Source: CAYJRR01 sp964372275 [NCBI: uncultured bacterium] (GTDB lineage: Bacteria > CAYJRR01). From it: a DNA stretch of 48,475 nucleotides. Both the position numbers and the translations under genes were made by a program. Shown here in pieces: positions 15,438 to 23,449 of this stretch. Each line of letters opens with the position of its first letter. Within the stretch, counting starts at the first letter, position 1. The notes under the pieces were generated by a model, which ran no database searches, was not told the DNA's origin, and saw nothing but the letters and a program-made list of their open reading frames with translations. The stretch spans positions 1 to 48,475 of the forward strand of contig CAYJRR010000017.1 in assembly GCA_964372275.1 (NCBI GenBank), in the 5' to 3' direction.

Positions 15438-16514
15438 ATGGCCCGCATCGACTCCTTCCTGCGACTGGTCGCCGAGCAACGCGCGAGCGATCTGCACTTC
15501 GGCGCCGGAAACATCCCGATGGTCCGCCACGACGGCGACCTGGTCCCGCTGCCGTTCCGCGCGCTGTCGGAGACCGAAGCGGAACGTTTCCTCCTCGAGA
15601 TCATGAGTCCGGACCAGCGCCGGGTCCTGAAGGAAGAGCAGCAGGTCGACTTCGTCTACGCCCTCGAAGGGTACGGCCGCTACCGGGCCAACGCCTTCCG
15701 CCACTCCAAGGGTCTCGGCGCGGTCTTCCGGATCATCCCCGACCGCATCCCGTCGATGGAGGACCTGAAGCTTCCGGCGTCGCTGAAGAAGCTCACCGAG
15801 ATGGCGAACGGCCTGGTGCTGGTCACCGGTCCCACCGGCAGCGGCAAGAGCACCACGCTGGCGGCGCTGGTGGCGGAGATCAACCGCACCTCCAACCGGC
15901 ACATCATCACCATCGAGGATCCGGTCGAGTTCCTCCACGAGCCGATCAACTGCGTCGTCACCCAACGGCAGGTCGGGCTCCACGCCGAGAGCTTCGCCGC
16001 GGCGCTGCGCTCGGCGCTACGGGAGTCGCCCGACGTGCTGGTGGTGGGCGAGATGCGCGACATGGAGACGATCTCGCTCGCGCTGTCCGCCGCCGAGACC
16101 GGCGTGCTCGTCTTCGGAACGCTCCACACCAACTCCGCCCCCAAGGCGGTCGACCGCATCCTCGACTCCTATCCGGAGGAGTCGCGCGATCCGGTCCGGG
16201 GCGTGCTCTCGGTCCTGCTCAAGGGGGCGATCGCCCAGCACCTGATCCGCGTCTCGAGCGGCGACGGCCGGCTGGGAGTGTTCGAGGTAATGCTTCACGA
16301 CTACGCCGTGGCGAACCTGATCCGCGAGAACAAGCTGCACCAGATCGACGGCTATCTCGCGTCGGCGGAGAACGCCAATACCGGCGTGCAGAGCCTCGAC
16401 GGCCACCTGATCCGGCTCCTCCGGCAGGGCCTGGTCACGCTCGACGACGCGCTGCTCGTCGCCAACCACCCCGACCGCATCCGGAAGGCGGCGGCCGAGC
16501 TGCAGGAGGAGTAG
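15438..16514 (+). CDS. pilT: type IV pilus retraction ATPase PilT
   Basis: The 358-residue length is typical of PilT, the hexameric cytoplasmic motor that disassembles type IV pili. The N-terminal PAS-like domain starts with FLRLVAEQRASDLHF. Walker A GPTGSGKSTTL is at about residue 131, the Asp box is ITIEDPVEFLH, Walker B SPDVLVVGEMRD and the His box GVLVFGTLHTNSA. VANLIREN near residue 290 is the counterpart of the AIRNLIRE motif needed for retraction. Its ATG follows the stop codon of the HEAT-PilT fusion directly, so translation is likely coupled and the two ATPases may form one machine. No pilin or assembly genes are in the window. PilT and its PilU paralogue cannot be told apart here. 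Confidence 0.92.
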   Translation: MARIDSFLRLVAEQRASDLHFGAGNIPMVRHDGDLVPLPFRALSETEAERFLLEIMSPDQRRVLKEEQQVDFVYALEGYGRYRANAFRHSKGLGAVFRIIPDRIPSMEDLKLPASLKKLTEMANGLVLVTGPTGSGKSTTLAALVAEINRTSNRHIITIEDPVEFLHEPINCVVTQRQVGLHAESFAAALRSALRESPDVLVVGEMRDMETISLALSAAETGVLVFGTLHTNSAPKAVDRILDSYPEESRDPVRGVLSVLLKGAIAQHLIRVSSGDGRLGVFEVMLHDYAVANLIRENKLHQIDGYLASAENANTGVQSLDGHLIRLLRQGLVTLDDALLVANHPDRIRKAAAELQEE

Positions 16515-16570
16515 GGCCGAGTCGTGGCGCCGGAGCGCTCGCCTCCGGGTGCGCTGCGGCCCGCCCCGGA

Positions 16571-17455
16571 TCAGCGCGCCTGGCCGGCGCCGGCCGACGA
16601 TCCCGTGCCGGAGGTCGCGGTGACGGCGCCGCTCGCGGGGCCGCGGCCGACGTTCGATCCGCCGGCGAGCGGCTCGGCGACGATCATCGGGAGCGCGCCT
16701 TGGACCGGCCGGCTGGCGGTCGTCGCCCGCAGCATCGTGGCGCCGCTGATCCGTTCCTGTCCCAGGATCCCGGACATCCAGACCACCTTGCCCGAGCGGT
16801 CCGCCCACTTCTTGCCGGAGACGAGCAGATGCCGGCCCGGCGCGACCGTCAAGCGGCCGGTCTGTCCGTTCATGCCGTGGCGAAACGGGTGGTACTGGCC
16901 GCGGACCGCGATCGGGCTCTCGACACCGCCGAGGAAGCCCGGGTTGCAGGGGCAGCGGTAGAACGTGGTCGGGCCCTTCAGCGTGACGGTCGCGCCGCTC
17001 AAGGCGTGGAGCCGTCCCGCGAGGTCGAGGTCCTTGACGTCGTAGATGACCGTCCCCATGCGGATGCCGACGATCGGCCGACAACGCGCGTTCGGCGGAC
17101 AGGCCGGATCGTTACGAAGTTCGACGACGCCGGTGATGAACTCGTCGGAGCGGCCGGGGGCGAAGCCGACCGCCTCGATCGACGGCGCCGGCGTCGAGCG
17201 CCCCTTCGCGACCCCCTTCACCGTCACGACCTTCCGGTCGAAGGCCTGCAGGTCGGCCACGAGATCCCCGCGGACGCGCATCCACCGGTCGCCGTCGGCC
17301 AGCGCGACGATCGGCTTGCACGGGCCGGGGTAGCAGCGCGGGACCGAAACCTCCACGCGACCGGTGAACGACGTCAGGCCCCTCTCCGCGGCGGCGATGG
17401 CGGGAAGGAGGACGGCGGCGGCGACGAAAACGCTCTTCATCGATCGTGCGGTCAT
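16571..17455 (-). CDS. exported cysteine-containing protein of unknown function
   Basis: The 294-residue product starts with a typical Sec signal (MTARSMKSVFVAAAVLLPAI...AAA). The mature part holds three short two-cysteine motifs in related settings: RCYPGPCKPIV, DPACPPNARCRPIVG and YRCPCNPGF, suggesting repeated disulfide-linked OB-like or beta modules. Each of the first two is followed by an aliphatic strand and a D/G turn. The C-terminus (from about 265) is Gly/Ala/Ser-rich. No family is recognised. The ATG at 17455 has an excellent AGGAGA Shine-Dalgarno sequence 5 nt upstream. It converges with pilT, 56 nt apart. Confidence 0.75.
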   Translation of the reverse strand: MTARSMKSVFVAAAVLLPAIAAAERGLTSFTGRVEVSVPRCYPGPCKPIVALADGDRWMRVRGDLVADLQAFDRKVVTVKGVAKGRSTPAPSIEAVGFAPGRSDEFITGVVELRNDPACPPNARCRPIVGIRMGTVIYDVKDLDLAGRLHALSGATVTLKGPTTFYRCPCNPGFLGGVESPIAVRGQYHPFRHGMNGQTGRLTVAPGRHLLVSGKKWADRSGKVVWMSGILGQERISGATMLRATTASRPVQGALPMIVAEPLAGGSNVGRGPASGAVTATSGTGSSAGAGQAR

Positions 17456-17684
17456 GTCGGTCTCCTGGCGGTTCGGGCGTGGACGCCGCCGCCAGCAATG
17501 CCCATGCCGGCCATCGCGCGAGAAATCGCTTTCGCGCCGCGGTGCGATCGCGGGATCGCCCTGCGATGTGGGGCATGGCCGTCTCATCCGATCCGGTCGC
17601 TGCGGTGAATCGTGGATCAACGTCCGGGCCGCGTCGTCGCCGTCGCATGGCGCGTCCCTCCGGAGCCGCTATCTTCGATCTCCT

Positions 17685-18485
17685 GTGCCGTCGATCCCGC
17701 CCGCCGTCGAGTCGCTCGATGCGCTCGAGCGACCCCGACCCCCGCCGAGTCCCTTCGACGTCTCGATCACCATCCGTCGGTTCGCGCTGCTGACCTACGC
17801 GGTCGATCCGGCGCGCGTGCAGCGCCATCTTCCAGCCACTCTCGAGGCCGAGCGCTTCGACCTCGGACCGGAGCGCGCGTTCGTGTCGGCGGTGGCGTTC
17901 GTCAACGACGGTCTCCGTTTCGGGTTCGCACCCTGGGCCCGCCTCCGCGTGCCCCAGGTCAATCTCCGGGCGTACGTCCGCCGCGGCGACGAGCGCGCGG
18001 TCTGGTTCTTCGCGACGGCCCTCGGCAGCCGGTGGGTCGCCGTTCCCCGGCGGCTGTGGCGCCTACCGTGGAGCCTCGCCCGAATCGGGATCGACGCCTC
18101 CGACTCCGACGGCCGCACCGCCGGGTACCGACTGCGCGCGACGACGGCGCTCGGATCGGTCGAGCTCGACGCCGAAGGAACCGACGAACCGGCCGGACGA
18201 CTGCCCGGCTTCGCCGACGACGTCGAGACGGCAGGCGTGCTCACCCACCCGGTCCGTGGATACTACCGCCGGAGCGACGGTCGCCTCGCGCGCCTCGACG
18301 TCTGGCATCGACGGATGGAGGCGTTCCGCGCCCGTCCGACGCACGCGCGCGTCGAGCCGTTCGAGCGGTTGGGGATCGTCTCGACCGGAGAGCCGCCGCA
18401 TTCGGTCCTCCTCTGCCGCGACTTCGACCTGCGGGTGATCCTCCCCCCCCACGTCCACCGCGAGCTTCCTCGCGCGCCCGCCTAG
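17685..18485 (+). CDS. DUF2071 (YqjF-like) family protein
   Basis: The 266-residue protein matches DUF2071/YqjF, a family related to the acetoacetate decarboxylase fold with unknown function. Conserved-looking segments are FALLTYAVDPARVQRHLPA near the start, AFVSAVAFVNDGLRF, QVNLRAYVRRGDERAVWFF and a C-terminal half with RLDVWHRRMEAFRAR. The GTG at 17685 is chosen because the first conserved segment starts about 35 residues later. TATCTT (17670-17675) ends 9 nt before it and there is no Shine-Dalgarno sequence. It is divergent from the Cys-containing exported protein across a 229-nt gap in which nothing else is seen. Confidence 0.8.
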   Translation: MPSIPPAVESLDALERPRPPPSPFDVSITIRRFALLTYAVDPARVQRHLPATLEAERFDLGPERAFVSAVAFVNDGLRFGFAPWARLRVPQVNLRAYVRRGDERAVWFFATALGSRWVAVPRRLWRLPWSLARIGIDASDSDGRTAGYRLRATTALGSVELDAEGTDEPAGRLPGFADDVETAGVLTHPVRGYYRRSDGRLARLDVWHRRMEAFRARPTHARVEPFERLGIVSTGEPPHSVLLCRDFDLRVILPPHVHRELPRAPA

Positions 18486-18629
18486 GCACGGCCAGCCGCT
18501 CCGCCGAGACGGGCGAAGGGAAAAGATTCCCCACCCTGGACAGAGGCGATCCCAGGTCGCCGCCGCGATTCGCCACCGACGGCCGGAACCGGGCGTGAAA
18601 CCGACGGTCGCCGCGGCGTCTCCGGTGGC

Positions 18630-19259
18630 ATGCCCATTGCTCGGTCGGCCGCAATGCCCCATCGGTCGCACCGCCGGCTCCTCCTGCTCGTGGCGACGGC
18701 GTCCGCGCTGCACCTCGCCCCCGTCGCGCAGGCGGCGCCGCCGCGGGCGGCGGCCGCGAGCGTCACGGCCGGCGGTGGGTTCGCGAACGCGTCCGCGCGT
18801 CGCGCCTCGGGCGCCGACGCGATTGCCGACGGGCGGGTCGACCTCGCGCGCCGAATCGTCTGGCAACGCCGGCGCGCCGACCACGCGCTCGCGGCGGGCG
18901 GGCCGGATGGGCTCGCCGTCTTCCTCGCCTTCTCGCGACGCGCCGACGCCGACGAAGAGAGGCTCCGGCGAAAGGCGGGAGACGGCGCCGCATCGAGCCT
19001 GCTGCGCGCCGCCTCCGGGTGGTCGCCGCGCACCGACGCCGAGCGCGATCTCGAGATCGCGAAACGGATCGTCCTCGAACGTCGCGTCGCCGCCGCCGGG
19101 CGGGCCGAGGGCGGTGTGCACGGCGCCCGCGTGCAGGCGGCGCTCGACGCGAGCGCCGACCGGGTCGAGCAACGGCTCCGTTCCCGTCGTCCCGCCGACG
19201 CCGATCGCCTCCTCGACCGAGCCCGACTCGTCATCGAACGGCCGCTCGCGCCGCGTTGA
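18630..19259 (+). CDS. exported Ala/Arg-rich helical protein of unknown function
   Basis: The 209-residue product has a Sec-type signal, HRRLLLLVATASALHLAPVA, cleaved near AQA-AP. The remainder is predicted helical and rich in Ala and Arg (DLARRIVWQRRRADHALAAG; DLEIAKRIVLERRVAAAGRA), with no recognised domain. An alternative ATG at 18654 would give a more compact signal peptide. A long open frame on the opposite strand exists, but it lacks a signal or domain and is Arg/Gly-rich. It converges with the M48 protease gene, 23 nt apart. Confidence 0.55.
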   Translation: MPIARSAAMPHRSHRRLLLLVATASALHLAPVAQAAPPRAAAASVTAGGGFANASARRASGADAIADGRVDLARRIVWQRRRADHALAAGGPDGLAVFLAFSRRADADEERLRRKAGDGAASSLLRAASGWSPRTDAERDLEIAKRIVLERRVAAAGRAEGGVHGARVQAALDASADRVEQRLRSRRPADADRLLDRARLVIERPLAPR

Positions 19260-19282
19260 GAGGTCCACCGCGGAGCCGCGGG

Positions 19283-20137
19283 TCAGCGCGCGCGGATCCG
19301 CGGACGGTCGGACGCCGCGCCGCAGGACGCGGCCGGCAGGCGGTCGTTCCCGTTCACCCGTTTCGACGCCCGGTACTCCTTGCGGGCACGGGGAAGAACC
19401 GCCTTCAGGTCGCGGATGCGGTGCTCGGTCGACGGATGGGTGGAGAGGAACTCCGGCGGACTGCCGCCGTTCTTCGTCGCCTTCTGGAATCGCTCCCAGA
19501 AGCCGACCGCCTCCTCCGGGTCGTATCCGGCCCGCGCCATCAGCACCATCCCGATCTCGTCCGCCTCCGACTCCATCTCGCGCCCGTAGGGCATCAGCAC
19601 GCCGAGCGCCGCGCCGGCGCCGAGCGAGCCGACGATCACGTCACGGTTTTTCGAGTCCCCGACGGAAAGGCTCGCCGCGGTGAGGCCGAGCTGGACCAGC
19701 ATCCCCTGGCTTACCCGTTCCGCGCCGTGCCGGGCGACCGCGTGCGCCACCTCGTGGCCCATCACCGTCGCCAGTCCCGCTTCGGTCCGCGCCGGCTCGA
19801 AGATCCCGGTGTAGACCGCGACCTTCCCTCCGGGCAACGCGAAGGCGTTGAGCGTCTCGCCCGCGTCGATGACGCGGAACTCCCACTTCCAGGTCCGCCG
19901 CCCGGAGACGTTGGCGATGCGGCGGCCGATCCGGGAGACCGCCCCTTGGACGCCGGGGTCGGCGCACACCTTCTCCTCCTTCAACGCCTCTTCGTAGGAG
20001 TCGGCCCCCAGCCGGAGCTCGTCCTTCTCCGACAGGAGCACGAACGCCTTGCGCCCCGTCACCGGCGTCTTGACGCAGGCGAGGAGGAGCGCCGCCACCA
20101 GCACCGTTCGGGTCCGCCGATTCAAGAGTCCGTCCAA
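19283..20137 (-). CDS. M48-family metalloprotease lipoprotein
   Basis: This 284-residue zinc metallopeptidase belongs to the Oma1/BepA/LoiP-like M48 group, periplasmic enzymes in outer-membrane protein quality control. It has a lipoprotein signal ending LLLAC (Cys 21), the zinc-binding HEVAH at 128-132 and the third ligand in SEADEIGM near residue 190. STHPSTEHRIRDL near 235 is the conserved His-containing segment of the family. Residues 250-284 form a short basic tail without TPR repeats, unlike BepA. The start is a TTG with GGAGG only 2 nt upstream, so a slightly different start is possible. It is divergent from the small DUF378 gene. Confidence 0.9.
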   Translation of the reverse strand: MDGLLNRRTRTVLVAALLLACVKTPVTGRKAFVLLSEKDELRLGADSYEEALKEEKVCADPGVQGAVSRIGRRIANVSGRRTWKWEFRVIDAGETLNAFALPGGKVAVYTGIFEPARTEAGLATVMGHEVAHAVARHGAERVSQGMLVQLGLTAASLSVGDSKNRDVIVGSLGAGAALGVLMPYGREMESEADEIGMVLMARAGYDPEEAVGFWERFQKATKNGGSPPEFLSTHPSTEHRIRDLKAVLPRARKEYRASKRVNGNDRLPAASCGAASDRPRIRAR

Positions 20138-20181
20138 CGCCTCCGCTTGATCTCACCGCCCCGAACCCTACGTCAAGATCG

Positions 20182-20439
20182 ATGAACCAGCTGAGCACCA
20201 TTTCCAAGATCCTGCTCGCCTTCGCGCTCGTCGGGGCGATCAACTGGGGGCTCGTCGGCTTCTTCAACTGGAACCTCGTCGACGCCATCTTCGGCGGCGG
20301 TTCGCAGGAGGAGACCAGCGGCCTGAGCCGCTTCCTCTACGCGTTGATCGGCCTGGCCGGGGCGTGGCTCCTGTTCGCGCTCCCGCGCTTCCGCGAGGTT
20401 CCCGGCCGCGTCACCGGCCGGGCCGAGGTCCGCCCGTGA
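20182..20439 (+). CDS. DUF378 small membrane protein
   Basis: This 85-residue protein has two transmembrane helices (about 8-28 and 46-66). The sequence KILLAFALVGAINWGLVGFF followed by NLVDAIFG is the DUF378 signature; the family is uncharacterised and often found beside stress or envelope genes. The charged tail after residue 68 is cytoplasmic by the positive-inside rule (inference). Its last 29 nt overlap the convergent reductase gene. Confidence 0.88.
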   Translation: MNQLSTISKILLAFALVGAINWGLVGFFNWNLVDAIFGGGSQEETSGLSRFLYALIGLAGAWLLFALPRFREVPGRVTGRAEVRP

Positions 20440-21202
20440 CGCCGTCCGCGCCGGCGCCCCGGTCGCGGACCGTCCAGTAACGCTCCTCGCGCACCTGCCG
20501 TTCGGGAACGCCGGCCCGCCGGAGGATGGCTCGCGCGTTCTCGACCATGCGGGGATTTCCGCACAGGTAGGCGAGCGTACGGGCGGGGAACCGTTCGCTC
20601 CCGTCGGTGAGCTTCCGCAGGACGTCTTCGCACCGACCCCGCTCACCGATCCAGTCCCCCTCCTCCGACGCCCGGCTCAACGTCGGCACGTAGCGCAACC
20701 ACGGCCGATCGACCGCTCGGAGCTCCTCGGCGTAGCCGAGCTCCGCCGTCCGGCTCGCGCCGTGGAGGAGCAGCATCCGCGCGCCACGCCCGACCCGCCG
20801 CTCGTCCGCCCGCAGGTGCCGGATCGCGCTGACGAAGGGGGCGACGCCGGTGACGGTCGCGACCAGCAGGTAGTCGAGCTCCGGCTCCATCGCCGGCAGG
20901 ACGAAGCGACCCTTGGCCGCCGTTCCGAGGAGAACCGACCCACCCCTTTCGAGCGCGGCGAGCCGGCCGCTGAGACGGCCCCCCGGGACCTCTTCCAGGA
21001 AGAACTCGAGCTCCTCCTCGGAGGGGGCGGAGACGATCGAATAGGGCCGCGCCACGACCCGGTCTCCGTCGGCGAGCCCCAACGTCGCGTACTGCCCCGG
21101 TATGTACGACAGCGGTCGCTCCGGCCGCACGCGCATCGTCCACAGCGACTCGGTCAGGCGCCGGATCGCGGTGACCGACGCCGACCGATACGGGTGCTCC
21201 AC
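20411..21202 (-). CDS. ferredoxin-NADP+ reductase-like flavoprotein
   Basis: The 263-residue protein has the two-domain fold of FNR-type reductases, which move electrons between NADPH and ferredoxin or flavodoxin through FAD. The FAD-binding motif RPYSIVSAP (family RxYS) follows a beta-barrel start (VTAIRRLTESLWTMRV, then YIPGQYATLGL). The pyridine-nucleotide domain starts at VATVTGVAPFVSAIRHL, and the C-terminal NADP motif is LCGNPRMVENA. The protein continues past the usual end to a PRPGR tail. The GTG at 21202 puts the first beta-strand about 8 residues in, as in the family. Its partner ferredoxin is not in the window. Confidence 0.9.
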   Translation of the reverse strand: MEHPYRSASVTAIRRLTESLWTMRVRPERPLSYIPGQYATLGLADGDRVVARPYSIVSAPSEEELEFFLEEVPGGRLSGRLAALERGGSVLLGTAAKGRFVLPAMEPELDYLLVATVTGVAPFVSAIRHLRADERRVGRGARMLLLHGASRTAELGYAEELRAVDRPWLRYVPTLSRASEEGDWIGERGRCEDVLRKLTDGSERFPARTLAYLCGNPRMVENARAILRRAGVPERQVREERYWTVRDRGAGADGVTGGPRPGR

Positions 21203-21329
21203 CGGACGCCGATGGGGATCCCGCCTCGCGCCGCAAGGGGCGATCCGCGGGCGTCGGGCGATTCCCCGGGGCCGTCCCCGGTATCCCTGGCTTGACCGGC
21301 ACGCGAGACGCACTACCTCGCCGGGGACG

Positions 21330-22733
21330 ATGACCGTCCGACGTGCGGGATTGGCGGGGGCCGGCGCGGCACTCGTGGCGGGCCTCGCCCTGCAGACGAT
21401 CGGAGCGGTGCCGGCGGCCGATCCCGAGAGGTTCGAGCTGGCGTCGGTCGCCCCGTTGGTCGACCGCGTCCGTGCCGCGGTGGTGAACGTGGAGGTCGTG
21501 GCGCGGGTCACCGGACGCCCCCGCGGGGACGAGGAGCTGTTCGACCTGTTCTTCGGACCGCGCGATCGCCCGCGCTTCCGGCAGGGGCTGGGGTCGGGCG
21601 TGATCGTCGACCGACGCGGCCGGATCCTGAGCAATCAGCACGTGGTCGAAGGGGCGCAGTCGATCCGCGTCCGTCTCGACGACGGACGCGCCTTCGACGC
21701 TCGTGTCCTCGGCGGCGATTCGTTGACCGACCTGGCGCTCCTGGCGCTCGTCGGCAGCCCCGACGACCTCCCCTCCGTTCCACTGGGCGATTCGGACGCG
21801 CTGCGCGTCGGCGACGGATTGGTCGCGATCGGAAACCCGTTCGGCCTCGCCTCCAGCGTCAGCGTCGGAATCCTTTCCGCGCGCGCGCGCGATATCCAGC
21901 TCGGTCCCCTGGACGACTTCCTCCAGACCGACGCGGCGATCAATCCGGGAAACTCCGGCGGCCCGCTCTTCTCCGGACGGGGCGAGGTGGTGGGGATCGC
22001 CACGGCGATCGTCGGTGGCGGATCGGGCATCGGCTTCGCCGTCCCGTCGAACACCGCGCGCACGCTCCTGCCTCAACTCGAGACGGGCGCGCCGGTCCGG
22101 CGAGGGTGGCTCGGCCTCGCGGCACAGGACCTGACACCGGACCTCGCCCGTGCGCTCGGCGTTCCGGTCCACCGCGGCGCGGTGGTGGCGGAGGTCGTCC
22201 CGGGCTCGCCCGCCGACCGTGCCGATCTCCGTGGCGATGACGTCGTGACCTCGCTCGACGGAAAACCGATCGACGGCGCGCAAGGGCTGACGCGGCGCGT
22301 GGCGATGGTGCCGCCGGGGACCGACGTCCGGATCACGGTCCAACGCGGGGCCTCCCGCCTCGAGCGGGCGGCGACGTTGGGTGCCCGGCCCGATCCCGGA
22401 GAGGTGCAGCCGGTTCGCGGATCCAACCCCCCCGTCCCGGACCGATCCCCCGCGGACGCGATCGGCCTGACCTTCCGCGACGTCGATCCGCGGATCGGCG
22501 CCGCGAGCGGAGCGCCGCCGCGCGGCGCATGGATCACCGACGTCCTTCCCGGGTCGGCGGCCGATCGCGCCGACCTTCGACCCGGGATGGTGGTGGTCGA
22601 AGCCGCCGGCCGCCCGGTTCGCAGCGCCGCCGATCTGGCGCGCAACCTCCGCAACGCGCCACGCGGGTCGGCGCTTCTGCTGCGGATCCGCGTCGACGGC
22701 GCCCGCCTCCTCCGCGCACTCGTCGTCCCGTAG
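21330..22733 (+). CDS. HtrA/DegP-family periplasmic serine protease
   Basis: The 467-residue protease-chaperone has a Sec signal (MTVRRAGLAGAGAALVAGLA). Its trypsin-like domain carries the triad His104 (SNQHVVEGA), Asp134 (SLTDLALL) and Ser199 (NPGNSGGPL). Two PDZ domains follow, at about 250-345 (RRGWLGLAAQDLTPDLARAL) and 375-467 (GSAADRADLRPGMVVVEA). This is the DegP/DegQ layout for clearing misfolded envelope proteins. The L-A-loop region is short (DLFFGPRDRPRFRQGLGSG), as in DegS/DegQ rather than DegP. GGGGA precedes the ATG by 3 nt. It is divergent from the reductase gene. Confidence 0.94.
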   Translation: MTVRRAGLAGAGAALVAGLALQTIGAVPAADPERFELASVAPLVDRVRAAVVNVEVVARVTGRPRGDEELFDLFFGPRDRPRFRQGLGSGVIVDRRGRILSNQHVVEGAQSIRVRLDDGRAFDARVLGGDSLTDLALLALVGSPDDLPSVPLGDSDALRVGDGLVAIGNPFGLASSVSVGILSARARDIQLGPLDDFLQTDAAINPGNSGGPLFSGRGEVVGIATAIVGGGSGIGFAVPSNTARTLLPQLETGAPVRRGWLGLAAQDLTPDLARALGVPVHRGAVVAEVVPGSPADRADLRGDDVVTSLDGKPIDGAQGLTRRVAMVPPGTDVRITVQRGASRLERAATLGARPDPGEVQPVRGSNPPVPDRSPADAIGLTFRDVDPRIGAASGAPPRGAWITDVLPGSAADRADLRPGMVVVEAAGRPVRSAADLARNLRNAPRGSALLLRIRVDGARLLRALVVP

Positions 22734-22770
22734 TCCGCGCCGTCCCGCTCCGCCGGGAAACCGACACTCC

Positions 22771-23343
22771 CTACCGCGTGACCGGCGGCTCGGCTCCGGC
22801 TTGCCGCCGGGGATCGTCCTTCGGATCGACGTAGACGATCCCCCAAGGACCGGTGCCGTGCAGCTGGATCACCGTTTCGGTGTCGGTCGTCCAGGCGAAG
22901 TGGCGCATCCCGCGCGGGAGGAGCGCGAACCCGCCTGCCGCGAGGGCCGTGCCGGCCGTGGCGTCGAAGCGTTCCCCCATGCCGAGATGGAACTCGCCGG
23001 AGATCACCGATACGTGCTCGTCGGCGGGATGGGAATGCGGCGGGATGCGGTACCCCGGGGGCATCTTCAGCCGCATCGTGAACGGACCGCTGCGCATCGG
23101 GTCGCCCTCCAACAGGGCGATCTCCGCGCCGCGTGGAAGCGCGTTCGGTCCCGGCTGCCACCGGATCCGTTCCGGCGGCAGCAGGACGTGCGTCGCCGGC
23201 GCCTTCGCGGTCTCCGGTGGCGGCGCCTGGCGTCCGGTCGCCCCCTCCGGCCGCGACGCACCCGCCGCGGCGATCCCGGCCAGTCCACCGATCGCCGCCG
23301 CCAATCCGAGAGCCGCACCCCTGTTTCGAACCGGTCGATTCAT
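22771..23343 (-). CDS. exported cupin-domain protein
   Basis: This 190-residue protein starts with a signal or anchor segment (ALGLAAAIGGLAGIAAAG). It carries one cupin with the metal-binding motif PPHSHPADEH, in which His103, His105, Glu109 and His110 are in place. The second motif is LLPRGMRHFAW near 140. Such small exported cupins with HxH...E are often annotated as quercetinase- or ChrR-like; the substrate here is unknown. GAGGGGGG precedes the ATG by 4 nt. It converges with the HtrA gene, 37 nt apart. Confidence 0.85.
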   Translation of the reverse strand: MNRPVRNRGAALGLAAAIGGLAGIAAAGASRPEGATGRQAPPPETAKAPATHVLLPPERIRWQPGPNALPRGAEIALLEGDPMRSGPFTMRLKMPPGYRIPPHSHPADEHVSVISGEFHLGMGERFDATAGTALAAGGFALLPRGMRHFAWTTDTETVIQLHGTGPWGIVYVDPKDDPRRQAGAEPPVTR

Positions 23344-23449
23344 CGTTCCCCCCTCGCTTCGCGACCGATAGGTCGGCCGACGCGGGGATGCACGGCGTCC
23401 GGCACCGGCGGTCGCGCCGGCGCGCCAGGCGCGTTACGCTTCGGGGACG

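Noticed and set aside
10284-15983. Open frame of about 1900 codons on the minus strand opposite ltrA, the GNAT-like gene and both PilT genes
   Set aside because: It is antisense to genes with clear catalytic motifs, is Arg/Gly/Asp-rich without a domain, and arises from the high GC content, which makes stop codons rare.
18063-19268. 401-codon minus-strand frame covering the DUF2071 end and the Ala/Arg-rich exported protein
   Set aside because: It has no domain or signal peptide and an extreme Arg/Gly composition; the plus-strand frame has a proper signal peptide.
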